A DNA stretch of 64,000 bases from Paraburkholderia humisilvae (lineage in GTDB: Bacteria; Pseudomonadota; Gammaproteobacteria; Burkholderiales; Burkholderiaceae): the NCBI RefSeq assembly GCF_902859855.1, contig NZ_CADIKH010000014.1:62001-126000 (forward strand), written 5' to 3'. The position numbers and the translations under genes are program-made. The notes beneath the pieces were generated by a model. That model saw only the letters and a list, made by a program, of their open reading frames with translations. It was not told the origin of the DNA and searched no databases. Shown piece by piece: positions 42,506-51,561 of the stretch (position 1 is the stretch's first letter; every line of letters begins with the position of its first letter).

Positions 42506-42523
42506 CATAAGGAGCGCACCACC

Positions 42524-42796
42524 ATGAAGATGATCGCGACAAAGAGCTTCACCTATGCCGGGAAGTCGCGCAGGCCGGGAGACGAGTTTGACGTGGCCGA
42601 TCGCGATGTGAAGCTGCTCGCGGCGGTCAAACGGGCCAAGCCGGCGCCGCAGTCGCCGCCACCCGCAAAGCCGGTGAAAAAACGCGACATGACACCCGAG
42701 CAGCCCGACACTCCGCAGGCCGATGAAGGCAAGCCGCGCAAGGGCCGTTATCGCCGCCGCGACGTGCGTGCCGAAGACGACGCGACGGAGGAATGA
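42524..42796 (+). CDS. Small basic head protein, unknown function
   Basis: A 90-residue protein: a short beta part (MKMIATKSFTYAGKSRRPGDEF) and a Pro/Lys-rich tail. Proteins of this type lie between capsid and portal or connector genes in many HK97-type phages. The function is not known. Confidence 0.6.
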   Translation: MKMIATKSFTYAGKSRRPGDEFDVADRDVKLLAAVKRAKPAPQSPPPAKPVKKRDMTPEQPDTPQADEGKPRKGRYRRRDVRAEDDATEE

Positions 42797-42797
42797 C

Positions 42798-44264
42798 ATG
42801 CGCATCTTCGGCCTTCAGATCACGCGGGCCGCGCCGCGCGCCGCTGTCGCGCAACACGCGTCGCCGGTCAGCGCATGGGGCGGCAACGGTGGCTGGTGGC
42901 CGTTGATCGTCCGCGAACCCTTCTCGGGCGCGTGGCAGCAGAACCGTGAACTCGCGCCCGAGACGACGCTCGCCTATTACGCGGTCTATGCGTGTGTGAC
43001 GCTGATCAGCGCGGACATTGGCAAGCTGCAGATCAACCTCATGCAGCGCGACCCCTCCGATATCTGGAGCAAGGCGCAGTCGCCCGCGTTCTCGCCGGTG
43101 CTGCAGAAGCCGAACACTTACCAGACGCACATCCAGTTCATCGAGAACTGGATCATGTCGAAGCTCACGCGCGGCAACGCGTATGTGCTCAAGGAGCGCG
43201 ACCAGCGTGGCGTCGTGATCGCGCTGTACGTGCTCGATCCTTCACGCGTGACGGTGCTGGTGGCCGACGATGGCTCGGTCTATTACCGGCTGAACAGCGA
43301 CAAGCTCGCAGGCATCCCCGACGACGATATCGCGGTGCCCGCCAGCGAGATCATCCATGACCGGATGAACTGCCTGTTCCATCCGCTGGTGGGGACCTCG
43401 CCGCTTTTCGCCTGCGCACTCGCGGCACGGCAGGGCCTCGCGATCCAGAACAACAGCGCGTCGTTTTTCGAGAACGGTGCGCAACCGGGCGGCATCCTCG
43501 TCGCGCCCGGTGCGATCAGCGATGAAACCGCGAAGCGCCTCAAGGACAAGTGGGAAGAGAACTTCGGTGGTGTGAATCGCGGTCGGCTCGCGGTGCTCGG
43601 TGACGGTCTGAAGTACGAGGCCCTCACGATGAACGCGGTCGATGCGCAGCTGATCGAGCAGCAGAAGATGACTGCCGAGATCGTCTGCTCGGTGTTTCAT
43701 GTGCCCCAATACATGGTCGGTGTGGGCACCGCGCCCACTTATAACAACATCGAGGCGCTGTCGCAGAACTACTACTCGCAGTGCCTGCAGGCGTTGATCG
43801 AGTCGCTGGAACTGTGTCTCGATGAAGGGCTGACGCTGCCGAAGGACTATCGCACCGAACTCGACCTCGACGGCCTGCTGCGCATGGATACAGCAGCGCT
43901 GATCAAGACGCTGACCGAAGGCGTCGGCGGCGGCATCGTTGCACCGAACGAGGCGCGCAGAAAGATCAACCTCAAGCCGGTCAAGGGTGGCGCGACGCCA
44001 TACCTGCAGCAGCAGAACTACTCGCTGGCGGCACTGGCCGAGCGCGATGCAAACGAGCCCTTCTCGAAGCCCGCGCCGACGCCCACGCCCGCGCCCGATG
44101 ATCCTTCCGCCGAACCTGCTGCCGGTCCTCCTGCCGATCTGAACGCGACGCAGGCTCCAGAGGGCAAGGGCCTCGATGCATTGACCATCGAGCGTGAAGC
44201 GCAGCGGCTGATGGCCGACGCCATTGCCGAAGCAAAACGTTCAGGAGTGCGCGAGCCATGCTGA
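42798..44264 (+). CDS. HK97-type portal protein
   Basis: A 488-residue portal. The crown and wing regions, the long helices and the FENGAQPGGILVAPG and FHVPQYMVGVG motifs are typical. The C-terminus has a long Pro-rich stretch (about 440-475). It forms the dodecameric ring at the head vertex. The order capsid then portal is inverted from the usual portal-protease-capsid order. Confidence 0.93.
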   Translation: MRIFGLQITRAAPRAAVAQHASPVSAWGGNGGWWPLIVREPFSGAWQQNRELAPETTLAYYAVYACVTLISADIGKLQINLMQRDPSDIWSKAQSPAFSPVLQKPNTYQTHIQFIENWIMSKLTRGNAYVLKERDQRGVVIALYVLDPSRVTVLVADDGSVYYRLNSDKLAGIPDDDIAVPASEIIHDRMNCLFHPLVGTSPLFACALAARQGLAIQNNSASFFENGAQPGGILVAPGAISDETAKRLKDKWEENFGGVNRGRLAVLGDGLKYEALTMNAVDAQLIEQQKMTAEIVCSVFHVPQYMVGVGTAPTYNNIEALSQNYYSQCLQALIESLELCLDEGLTLPKDYRTELDLDGLLRMDTAALIKTLTEGVGGGIVAPNEARRKINLKPVKGGATPYLQQQNYSLAALAERDANEPFSKPAPTPTPAPDDPSAEPAAGPPADLNATQAPEGKGLDALTIEREAQRLMADAIAEAKRSGVREPC

Positions 44265-45058
44265 CCAGAGACGATATCGCCGCACTCGTGCGCGGCCTGC
44301 TGCCTTCCGTCATGGATTACGCCAACGGGCTGGTCGACACGATCACCGCTCGCGTGAAGGCCCTCGAAGAACGCCAGCCCGAACGCGGCATCGATGGCAA
44401 GGATGGCATCGATGGTCGTGATGGCAAGGACGGCGATGCCGGTCGCGATGGCGTCGACGGCAAGGACGGCATCAACGGGATCGACGGCACGCACGGCGGC
44501 GACGGCGAGAACGGTCACGATGGTGTGGATGCCAAGGATGGCCGGGACGGACGCGACGGACGCGACGGCATTGATGGCAAGGACGGTCGCGACGGCATCG
44601 ATGGGCGCGATGCGTCCGACCTCGATGTGCTGCCCGCGATCGACTTTGGCAAGGTCTATGGGCGCGGCACGCTCGCCAGTCACCGGGGCGGATTGTGGCG
44701 TGCCTTCACGAACACCGATGGCGAGCGTGGCTGGGCCTGCATTGTGGATGGAGTGGACGGTATCGCGATCGAGGCCGAAGAGCGTGGCTTTGTGATCAGC
44801 ATCACGCGCTCCACCTGTGCGGTGCAGACATTCCGCTGCGCGCTGCCGGTGCTGATCTATTGCGGTGTGTACGAGTACGGACGCCGCTATGACGCGGGCG
44901 ACGTGGTCACCTTCGGCGGCTCGCTCTGGCATTGCAACGCGGCAACAGGTGCGAAGCCCGACGAGCACACCGACGACGCGGTGAAGCCGTGGACGCTCGC
45001 CGTCAAGCGCGGGCGCGATGGCAAGGACGCTCGCCTTTCTCAAGGAGAGCACGCATGA
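44258..45058 (+). CDS. Collagen-like repeat protein
   Basis: A 266-residue protein. Residues 1-43 are helical. Residues 45-125 are Gly-X-Y repeats dominated by Gly-Lys/Arg-Asp and Gly-Ile-Asp. The C-terminal domain has a W..G..Y..GDVVTFGGSLWHC pattern like a carbohydrate-binding module. Trimeric collagen-like fibres with binding tips decorate some phage heads or tails. Its place between portal and connector suggests head or neck decoration. Confidence 0.8.
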   Translation: MLTRDDIAALVRGLLPSVMDYANGLVDTITARVKALEERQPERGIDGKDGIDGRDGKDGDAGRDGVDGKDGINGIDGTHGGDGENGHDGVDAKDGRDGRDGRDGIDGKDGRDGIDGRDASDLDVLPAIDFGKVYGRGTLASHRGGLWRAFTNTDGERGWACIVDGVDGIAIEAEERGFVISITRSTCAVQTFRCALPVLIYCGVYEYGRRYDAGDVVTFGGSLWHCNAATGAKPDEHTDDAVKPWTLAVKRGRDGKDARLSQGEHA

Positions 45059-45372
45059 GCACGCCCGCATACGAAATCGTCTCGATCGACGACGCGAAGA
45101 AGTGGATGCGCGTCGACGGCACGGCGATGGAAGCCGACATTGAACTCGCGCTCGCTGGTGCGACGGCTTCCGTCTACGCGTATCTCAAGCGGCCCGCGCC
45201 GTACTCGGAGTCGGACCCCGCACCCGCCAATGTCGTGCAGGCGATCGTCCTGCTGGCGGGCATGTTCATTCGTGATCCTGATATCGCGGACGCATCGTCA
45301 TGGCAGGCGGGTTATCTGCCCGCGCCGATCGTCTCGATCCTGTATCCGCTTCGCGACCCGGCGCTCTCATGA
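45055..45372 (+). CDS. Head-tail connector (gp6-like)
   Basis: A 105-residue helical protein starting with VSIDDAKKWMRVDG, the mark of gp6-type adaptor proteins that sit under the portal. The stop overlaps the next start. Confidence 0.85.
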   Translation: MSTPAYEIVSIDDAKKWMRVDGTAMEADIELALAGATASVYAYLKRPAPYSESDPAPANVVQAIVLLAGMFIRDPDIADASSWQAGYLPAPIVSILYPLRDPALS

Positions 45373-45767
45373 TCAGGCAAAGCGGCATCAAGGCTGGTCC
45401 GCTGAACCAGCGCATCACGATCCAGCGGCCTGTGGTCAGGGTCGACCCGGCCTCGGGCGAGCCGCTGGTCGACGCATGGGAGGACTTGCCGGTGGACCCG
45501 GTGGTGTGGGCCGCGATCGAGACATTGAAGGGCATGGAGTACCTCGCATCCGCCGAGTTCCGTGCGGGCGTGACCACGCGCATCCGCGTGCGCTGGCGCG
45601 ACGACCTCACCTCGGCCATGCGCGTGCTGTTCCGCTTGATGAAGGGCGACGTGCTGGTGCGCGAGACGGTGTACGAAATCCAGTCGGTGCTTCTGCAGTA
45701 CCAGTCGATGTCCGAGGTGCATCTGATGTGCGCCGATGGCGTGATCACCGAGGGAGGTCAACCGTGA
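45369..45767 (+). CDS. Head closure protein (gp7/SPP1 gp16-like)
   Basis: A 132-residue beta-barrel protein: LNQRITIQRPVV, VWAAIETLKGMEYL and RIRVRWRDD are typical of head-tail joining proteins. It is coupled to both neighbours by 4-bp overlaps. Confidence 0.85.
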   Translation: MIRQSGIKAGPLNQRITIQRPVVRVDPASGEPLVDAWEDLPVDPVVWAAIETLKGMEYLASAEFRAGVTTRIRVRWRDDLTSAMRVLFRLMKGDVLVRETVYEIQSVLLQYQSMSEVHLMCADGVITEGGQP

Positions 45768-46267
45768 AGATCGATCTGGAGGTCAAGGGCCTCAAGGAGG
45801 TCGAGCAGTTCCTCAAGACGCTGCCCGACGAGGTGTCGCGAAAGATGCTCTATGGCGCGCTCATGGGTGGAGCGAAACCGATCATGGATCAGGCGAAGCA
45901 GAACGTGGTCGCCAACTTCGGCAACTCGGCGCGATTCACGCACACGCTCGCAGAGTCGTTGGTGCGCGGTCGCACCCGCAAGACGGGCCTCGCCGCCCGC
46001 GTGGACGTGAAGATCAGGAAGGGAAAGACGAAGGACCGGATGGTCAAGGCAGGCGTCATCAAGCCGCACGGCGACGATGCGTTCTATGGCCGGTTCCTCG
46101 AGTTCGGCACCTCGAAGATGCCCGCCTACCCTTTCCTCAAGCCCGCCGCCGATGCGAAGGCGGGCGAGTCGATCAAACGCTTCAACGACACGCTCATGAA
46201 GCGCATGGCGAAGTGGTGCAAGGAGAACGGTGTGGTCTACCGCTCGCCGGGAGGCATGACATCGTGA
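45764..46267 (+). CDS. HK97 gp10-family tail completion protein
   Basis: A 167-residue protein with the gp10 pattern: LEVKGLKEVEQFLKTLP at the start and FYGRFLEFGTSKMPAYPFLKPA near the end. It starts with GTG overlapping the previous stop as GTGA. It acts at the tail-head interface. Confidence 0.88.
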   Translation: MKIDLEVKGLKEVEQFLKTLPDEVSRKMLYGALMGGAKPIMDQAKQNVVANFGNSARFTHTLAESLVRGRTRKTGLAARVDVKIRKGKTKDRMVKAGVIKPHGDDAFYGRFLEFGTSKMPAYPFLKPAADAKAGESIKRFNDTLMKRMAKWCKENGVVYRSPGGMTS

Positions 46268-46623
46268 CCGGCGACGAACTCTTCGCGCTGCTCGATCAGG
46301 CGCTGCCCGGTCGCGTGTTCAAGACGCTCGCACCGCAGGGCACGTCCGAGCCGTATGTGATCTATGCGCTCACCTCGGGCATGCCGCGCAACACGATGTG
46401 CGGCAGCGCCCACGCCGCGCAGATGAGTTACCGCGTGGACTCGTATGCAAAGACGCAGCGTGACGCGCTGGGCGTAATCGATGCGATCGGCGCGCTGGTC
46501 GATGCTTGCGAAGGCGATCCGATCATCGAGAACCGGCAGGACATGTACGAGCAGGACACGCGCATCCACCGCGTGAGTGTGGTCCTTTCAACTTGGCAGC
46601 TTGACGACGAGGTGCAGACATGA
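46264..46623 (+). CDS. Tail terminator protein, DUF3168
   Basis: A 119-residue protein with LFALLDQALPGRVF and YAKTQRDALGVIDAIGALV, typical of DUF3168 tail terminators (lambda gpU type). It caps the tail tube. The GTG start overlaps the previous stop. Confidence 0.82.
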   Translation: MTGDELFALLDQALPGRVFKTLAPQGTSEPYVIYALTSGMPRNTMCGSAHAAQMSYRVDSYAKTQRDALGVIDAIGALVDACEGDPIIENRQDMYEQDTRIHRVSVVLSTWQLDDEVQT

Positions 46624-47822
46624 AGAAGGCAATCAGCGCGCAGAAAACGCGCATGTATCTGGAGAACCTTGATGCGCCCGCCGCTGCGACGGGCCTGCTC
46701 AGAGGTGGCTCGAAGTCCAAACCTTGCGTCGTGCAGTTCGATGACGCGACGAAGCTGCGCAGCGGCGCGGCGATCTTCATCATCGGCAGCGGATGGTCGA
46801 GCATCGATCTGAAGTCGTGGGTCGTGCAGAACATCAACCTCGATTCGAAGACCGCCGAACTCGCCAACAGCGACACGAGCGCCGAGACCGAGACCTTCGG
46901 TGCGAACGCGGCATGGCTGCTGCGCTCGTACATCGACGTCTGTGCGGTGTCCTATCAGATCAACCAGAACGCCGCCGCAGATATCGACACGACGACGCTC
47001 TGCGACGATGAAAAGACTTCGCTGGTGGGCTTCGGTGACCCCGGCACGCTGACGTTCGACTTCTTCATCGATCCCACCGACCCGGACTATCAGGAGCTTC
47101 GCGACGCGCAGAAGGATGGCAGGACGCGCATGTTCGAGATCGTCTACCGGAACAAGGCCACGCGCACGCTGCCGGTGATCGTGCAGTCGGTCAACGAGTC
47201 GGGTGGCGTCGATCAGGCCGTGCAGGGTTCGGCCACGCTGAAGATCACCGGCCCCGATGTGCTCACGATGCCGCCCGGGCAGACGACCGATAACTATGTG
47301 CTGATCCCGGTGCTCGCGCCAGTCACAGGTCAGACGCCGCTCGACGTGACGCTCACGCTCAACGAGGCAGGCGGCGCTGCGAGCAAGTATGCGATCGACT
47401 GGAAGGACGGCGGCTCCGTCGAGCAGGCGACGACCAAGGTGATCTCCCACACCTACATCAAGGCAGGCAGTTTCACGCCGTCCGTGATCGCCACAGTCGC
47501 CGGGTCGCTCACGGCACCGTTCAAGGCGCAGACGACCGCCGTGGTCTCGGCCCCGCCCTATGCGCTGACGGTCGACGTTGCGCCGCTCGCGGGTGTTGCG
47601 CCGCTCGCGGTCACGCTCACGCTCGACGAGACGAATGGCGAGGCCGACTTCTTCGACGTCGATTGGGGTGACGGTGGCGCTTCCGAGCGAGTGTCGGACC
47701 TCACCGCACCCCACACGTATGCGGCGGCGGGCAGCTTCACCGTGTCGGTTGCGCCGACGATCGCTGGCGTGGCAGGCTCGCCGGTCGCAGCGGCTGCGCC
47801 TGTCGTGCCGACTGCTGCATAA
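46620..47822 (+). CDS. Major tail tube protein with two PKD-like domains
   Basis: A 400-residue protein. Residues 1-210 form the tube domain (KTRMYLENLDAPAAA, FGDPGTLTFDFFIDPTDPDY). Residues 225-400 are two PKD/Ig-like repeats, each with the TPLDVTLTLNEAGG or APLAVTLTLDETNG core, D-W-D/G and SHTY or PHTY ends. Such domains stick out from the tube and may bind cell surfaces or sugars. Confidence 0.85.
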   Translation: MKKAISAQKTRMYLENLDAPAAATGLLRGGSKSKPCVVQFDDATKLRSGAAIFIIGSGWSSIDLKSWVVQNINLDSKTAELANSDTSAETETFGANAAWLLRSYIDVCAVSYQINQNAAADIDTTTLCDDEKTSLVGFGDPGTLTFDFFIDPTDPDYQELRDAQKDGRTRMFEIVYRNKATRTLPVIVQSVNESGGVDQAVQGSATLKITGPDVLTMPPGQTTDNYVLIPVLAPVTGQTPLDVTLTLNEAGGAASKYAIDWKDGGSVEQATTKVISHTYIKAGSFTPSVIATVAGSLTAPFKAQTTAVVSAPPYALTVDVAPLAGVAPLAVTLTLDETNGEADFFDVDWGDGGASERVSDLTAPHTYAAAGSFTVSVAPTIAGVAGSPVAAAAPVVPTAA

Positions 47823-47832
47823 GGGGCATGCC

Positions 47833-48165
47833 ATGAACGATCGGCTACCAGCTACGCAGCGCGAGAAGCTCTTCGTCGTGCAGCCGAAGGAGACGGTGGT
47901 GGAGACGGACTCCTTCGGCGCGGTCACGCTGCGCGCGATGAACGTGCGGCGCTTCCGCGAGCTATCGCAGAAGCTCACCGACGACCGGCCCGAGGACTTC
48001 GGCTACGACCTGCTGTGCGAGATGGCGCGCGGCCCGAACGGCGAGCGCTTCACGCCGTCCGCGATCGCGGGCCTGCCCGCGCATGTACTGCCCGACCTGC
48101 GCAAGCTGGTCGACGCGACGGTGCTGCTCTGTGGTCACAAGCCCGCCGATGCAAAAAAAGACTGA
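47833..48165 (+). CDS. Tail assembly chaperone G
   Basis: A 110-residue protein with an acidic-basic helical pattern (VRRFRELSQKLTDDRP) and a C-terminus that runs over an A7 slippery site. In lambda-like tails gpG and a frameshifted gpG-T coat the tape measure during assembly. Confidence 0.85.
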   Translation: MNDRLPATQREKLFVVQPKETVVETDSFGAVTLRAMNVRRFRELSQKLTDDRPEDFGYDLLCEMARGPNGERFTPSAIAGLPAHVLPDLRKLVDATVLLCGHKPADAKKD

Positions 48166-48353
48166 CCGACCCGGTAACGCGCCTCGTCTTTGCGGTGGCC
48201 TCGCACCTGCACATGACGGCCGGGGAAGTTGAAGCGCGCATGGATTCGGACGAGCTTTTCATGTGGGCGAACGTTCTCTTCGGATGGGGCAACGTACCGG
48301 GCGATGACGCCGAGGTGCTCGCCGTCGAGGATGAAATAGCAGCGTGGAGGTAA
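48153..48353 (+). CDS. Chaperone GT extension made by -1 frameshift
   Basis: At 48153-48159 the mRNA reads A-AAA-AAA-G with the zero-frame stop four bases later. A -1 slip puts ribosomes in the frame ending at 48353, giving a 173-residue fusion of G and T. The extension (RLTDPVTRLVFAVASHLHM, ending DEIAAWR) has no start of its own and looks like T domains of other phages. Confidence 0.87.
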   Translation, partial: KKRLTDPVTRLVFAVASHLHMTAGEVEARMDSDELFMWANVLFGWGNVPGDDAEVLAVEDEIAAWR

Positions 48354-48357
48354 GGCA

Positions 48358-50448
48358 ATGGCATCCGCTGGTTCGCTGATCTTCGAGCTTGCCGCTGACG
48401 TGGCGCACTTGCGTCAGGACATGGCGAAGGCGAACGACACGATCACATCCTCGCTCAAGGGCATATCGAACTCGGTGGCAGGCATCGCTGTGCTACAGGG
48501 CGCGCAGTTCGCCATGAGCTTCGCGCGTGGCTTCGCAGACAAGGTGAAGCAATCCATCGACGAGATGGACGCGCTCGGCAAGCTGGCACAGCGCATCGGC
48601 ACCAGCACGGCTGAACTCTCCGCGCTGTCCTACGCCGGTGAGTTCGCGGGCGTGTCGCTCGACGATCTGTCGACCGCGTTCAAGGGGCTAAACAAGTCGC
48701 TTCTCGAAGCGCGCGATCCGTTGAGCGATAGCGCCGCCGCATTCAAGGCGCTCGGCCTGAACGCAGACGAGTTGCGCAAGATGGACCCGGGCAAGGCGTT
48801 CGAAGAAATCGCAGGCGTCTTTCCGAAGTTCGCGGACGGAGCCGAGAAGGCCGCGGTGGCGACGCAACTGTTCGGCAAGCAGGGTCAGGCATTGATCCCG
48901 TTGCTCAACGGAGGCAAGGAAGGCATCGAGGCGATGCGCAAAGAGGCCGAGGATATGGGCCTCATCGTGTCGAGCACGACCGCGCAGGCGATGGGTGATC
49001 TGAACGACGACCTCACGCGCATCAGCAACCTCGGCAAAGGTGCCGCCGCTGTGATGGCAACGGAGATGCAGCCCGCGATCTCCGAGGTCGTGAAAATCCT
49101 CAAGGAAGCCGCGACCGAGGGCACCGTATGGAATGGCGTGCTCGACGGGATCGTCGGCACCGCGAAGATCGCCATGCAGGTGATCATCGGTCTGACGGGC
49201 ACGCTCTCCGCGTTCGCGAAGCTCGCCTCCGCAGTCGGGCAGGCGCTCAATCAGGAGGCGTCCTTCGAGGGCATGAAGAACGCCGCGAAGATCGTCTCGG
49301 ACGCGTGGAACACGGCGCGCGACGATCTCACGAAGGTGCATGACGCGCAGGTGCGCATCGGCAAGTCGGCCTCCGAATCCGAGAAGGCTGCGAAGGCCCA
49401 GGCCGATGCATACCGGTCGATCGACTCGCGGCCCGTTGTGCAGTTCACCGCGAACCTCGATGCGAACGCAAAGGCCGCGAAGAGCGCGAAGAAGGAGGTC
49501 GACGAGTACGGGAACATGCTCAGGTCGTTGCAGGACCAGTACCGCGCCGCGCAGGCGAACGGCGACGAGATGCTCATGCTTCTCACCGATCCGAAGTTCG
49601 CGAAGTTCACTACCGAGCAGCAGCGCAACCTGACCGACCTCAAGCAGGCCACGCTCGATCTGACTGCCGCCAACGAAGCCGCGAAGCAGGCCGAAGAAGA
49701 TCTGCAGAAGGTTCGCGACGACGCTGACAAGGCCGAGATCGCGCGTGTCGAAGGGCTGCGCACGCTGGCCGACAGCACGCTCGATGCGCTCGATCCGACG
49801 CGCGAGTACGTGCGCACGATGACCGACCTCGTCGCCGCGCAGCAGGCCGGGTTCCTGTCGACCGAGCAGCTTGCCGCCGCACAGGAACTGCAGGCGAAGA
49901 AGCTGCAGGAGGCGATCGACAAGACCGATCCGATGAAGGAGCAGCTGAAGTCGCTGCAACAGGCGGTCGAAGGCTTCGGCAAAAAGTCGAGCGACGCGCT
50001 GGTGGACTTCATCTTTTCGACCAAGGACGCGAGCGTCAGCTTCTCCGAGATGGTGACCGCGATGCTCAAGGACATCGCGAAACTGCTCGTCTACAAAAAC
50101 GTGTTCGAACCGCTTGTCGGCAGCATCAATAACAGCGGCTGGACGGGCGCGCTCGCTTCGTTCTTCGAACGCCGCATGGCGGGTGGCCCGGTCTCGGCGG
50201 GCACGACCTATCGCGTCAACGAGACGCCGCTGCGCGGCGAGTACTTCACGCCGAACGTGCCCGGGCGCATCACGACCGGCGACCCCGGGGCGGGCGGCAC
50301 CTCCATCGTCATCAACGTCAACTCCGACTCGGGGGCCGTGACCACCGATGGCGACGGCGCGAGAGCAGTCGAACTCGCCAAGCGCATCGCCATGATCGTC
50401 AAGCAGGTCATCGCCAACGAGAAACGGTCGGGAGGGCTGCTCGCATGA
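48358..50448 (+). CDS. Tape measure protein
   Basis: A 696-residue, mainly helical protein with a coiled-coil middle (about 420-540), a hydrophobic segment (VIIGLTGTLSAFAKLASAVG) and a C-terminal glycine-rich part. Its length sets the tail length; at about 0.15 nm per residue a tail near 100 nm is expected. It starts 5 bp after the chaperone stop. Confidence 0.93.
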   Translation: MASAGSLIFELAADVAHLRQDMAKANDTITSSLKGISNSVAGIAVLQGAQFAMSFARGFADKVKQSIDEMDALGKLAQRIGTSTAELSALSYAGEFAGVSLDDLSTAFKGLNKSLLEARDPLSDSAAAFKALGLNADELRKMDPGKAFEEIAGVFPKFADGAEKAAVATQLFGKQGQALIPLLNGGKEGIEAMRKEAEDMGLIVSSTTAQAMGDLNDDLTRISNLGKGAAAVMATEMQPAISEVVKILKEAATEGTVWNGVLDGIVGTAKIAMQVIIGLTGTLSAFAKLASAVGQALNQEASFEGMKNAAKIVSDAWNTARDDLTKVHDAQVRIGKSASESEKAAKAQADAYRSIDSRPVVQFTANLDANAKAAKSAKKEVDEYGNMLRSLQDQYRAAQANGDEMLMLLTDPKFAKFTTEQQRNLTDLKQATLDLTAANEAAKQAEEDLQKVRDDADKAEIARVEGLRTLADSTLDALDPTREYVRTMTDLVAAQQAGFLSTEQLAAAQELQAKKLQEAIDKTDPMKEQLKSLQQAVEGFGKKSSDALVDFIFSTKDASVSFSEMVTAMLKDIAKLLVYKNVFEPLVGSINNSGWTGALASFFERRMAGGPVSAGTTYRVNETPLRGEYFTPNVPGRITTGDPGAGGTSIVINVNSDSGAVTTDGDGARAVELAKRIAMIVKQVIANEKRSGGLLA

Positions 50449-50855
50449 TTACGACCACCTTCGACGAGTGGCTTGCGCGCTGGAAGCGCACCGGCCCCAA
50501 GGCCAGCGGCCTGATCTTCGACTGGTGCGTGAGCACCGCGCAGGCCGATGTCGAGCCGCGCGTGCGCATCGCGCAGTTCGGTGACGGCTATGCGCAGCGC
50601 CGTCCCGCAGGCATCAACACGCAGGACCAGATGTGGAGCGTGGGGCTGACCAACCTCACCGCCTCGAAGGCCGAGGCCGTGCTCGCGTTCCTCTCCGCGC
50701 GCAACGGCGTGGACGTGTTCAACTGGACGCCGCCCCGCACCGCCACCACGCTCGACGTGATCTGTCCTTCGTGGTCGTGGACCTATGGCGACATGCTCGT
50801 CGACGGCGAGCGCACGATGAACGTCAATGCCAAGTTCCAGCAGGTGCATGTATGA
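50445..50855 (+). CDS. Minor tail protein M
   Basis: A 136-residue protein matching lambda gpM: RVRIAQFGDGYAQRRPAGIN and the FNWTPP motif. Part of the tail tip. Overlaps the tape measure by ATGA and the next gene by ATGA. Confidence 0.88.
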   Translation: MITTTFDEWLARWKRTGPKASGLIFDWCVSTAQADVEPRVRIAQFGDGYAQRRPAGINTQDQMWSVGLTNLTASKAEAVLAFLSARNGVDVFNWTPPRTATTLDVICPSWSWTYGDMLVDGERTMNVNAKFQQVHV

Positions 50856-51550
50856 GCACGATCGCTGGGGTCGCGCAGTCGCTCAACCCGGGCGCGGTGA
50901 TCGAGCTATACGTGCTCGACCTGTCGCGCTTCGGCGCTCAGACCGTCTACTTCCATCCCGGCACCAACGCGCTCGGCAGCGACGTGGTGTGGCAGGGCGT
51001 CACGTACCAGCGCTATCCCGTCACCGCGACCGGCTTCGAGATCAAGGGGCAAGGCACGCTGCCGCGCCCGAGGCTCGCGGTGTCGAACGTGACGGGCATC
51101 ATCAGCGCGCTGTGCCGTCTGTATGGCGATATCGTCGGCGCGAAGGTGATCCGCAGGCGCACGCTGCTGCGCTATCTCGATGCGGTCAACTTCCCGGGCG
51201 GTGTGAATCCCGACGCGGACCCGCACGCGGCCTTCCCCGACGACCTGTTCTTCGTCAACCAGAAGACCCACGAGGACCCGCAGACCGTCGAGTTCGAACT
51301 CGCGGTCGCCTTCGACGTGCAGGGCGTGCAACTGCCCCGCCGCCAGATCATCCGCAACTCGTGTCCGTGGCGCTATCGCGGCGACGGCTGCGGCTACGCG
51401 GGCGGGCCGGTGGCCGACATCAACGACATCCCGACCGCCGATCCGAACAGGGATCAATGCGGCAAGCGGCTCGCGTCCTGCAAGATGCGCTTCGGCGCGG
51501 CGGGGTGGCTTCCGTTCGGTGCGTTCCCGGGCGCATCGGCCTATCGGTGA
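50852..51550 (+). CDS. Minor tail protein L (iron-sulfur type)
   Basis: A 232-residue protein of the lambda gpL family. Four Cys near the end (NSCPWRYRGDGCGY, DQCGKRLASC) match the residues that hold an Fe-S cluster in gpL. Part of the tail tip hub. Confidence 0.9.
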   Translation: MSTIAGVAQSLNPGAVIELYVLDLSRFGAQTVYFHPGTNALGSDVVWQGVTYQRYPVTATGFEIKGQGTLPRPRLAVSNVTGIISALCRLYGDIVGAKVIRRRTLLRYLDAVNFPGGVNPDADPHAAFPDDLFFVNQKTHEDPQTVEFELAVAFDVQGVQLPRRQIIRNSCPWRYRGDGCGYAGGPVADINDIPTADPNRDQCGKRLASCKMRFGAAGWLPFGAFPGASAYR

Positions 51551-51561
51551 GGAGATACGGG

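Noticed and set aside
44018..45070. 350-codon minus-strand frame over the collagen-like gene
   Set aside because: It is the regular reverse complement of Gly-X-Y repeats (Ala/Val/Ile/Thr periodic).
48688..49959. 423-codon minus-strand frame over the tape measure
   Set aside because: Leu/Arg-rich shadow; the tape measure has clear family features.
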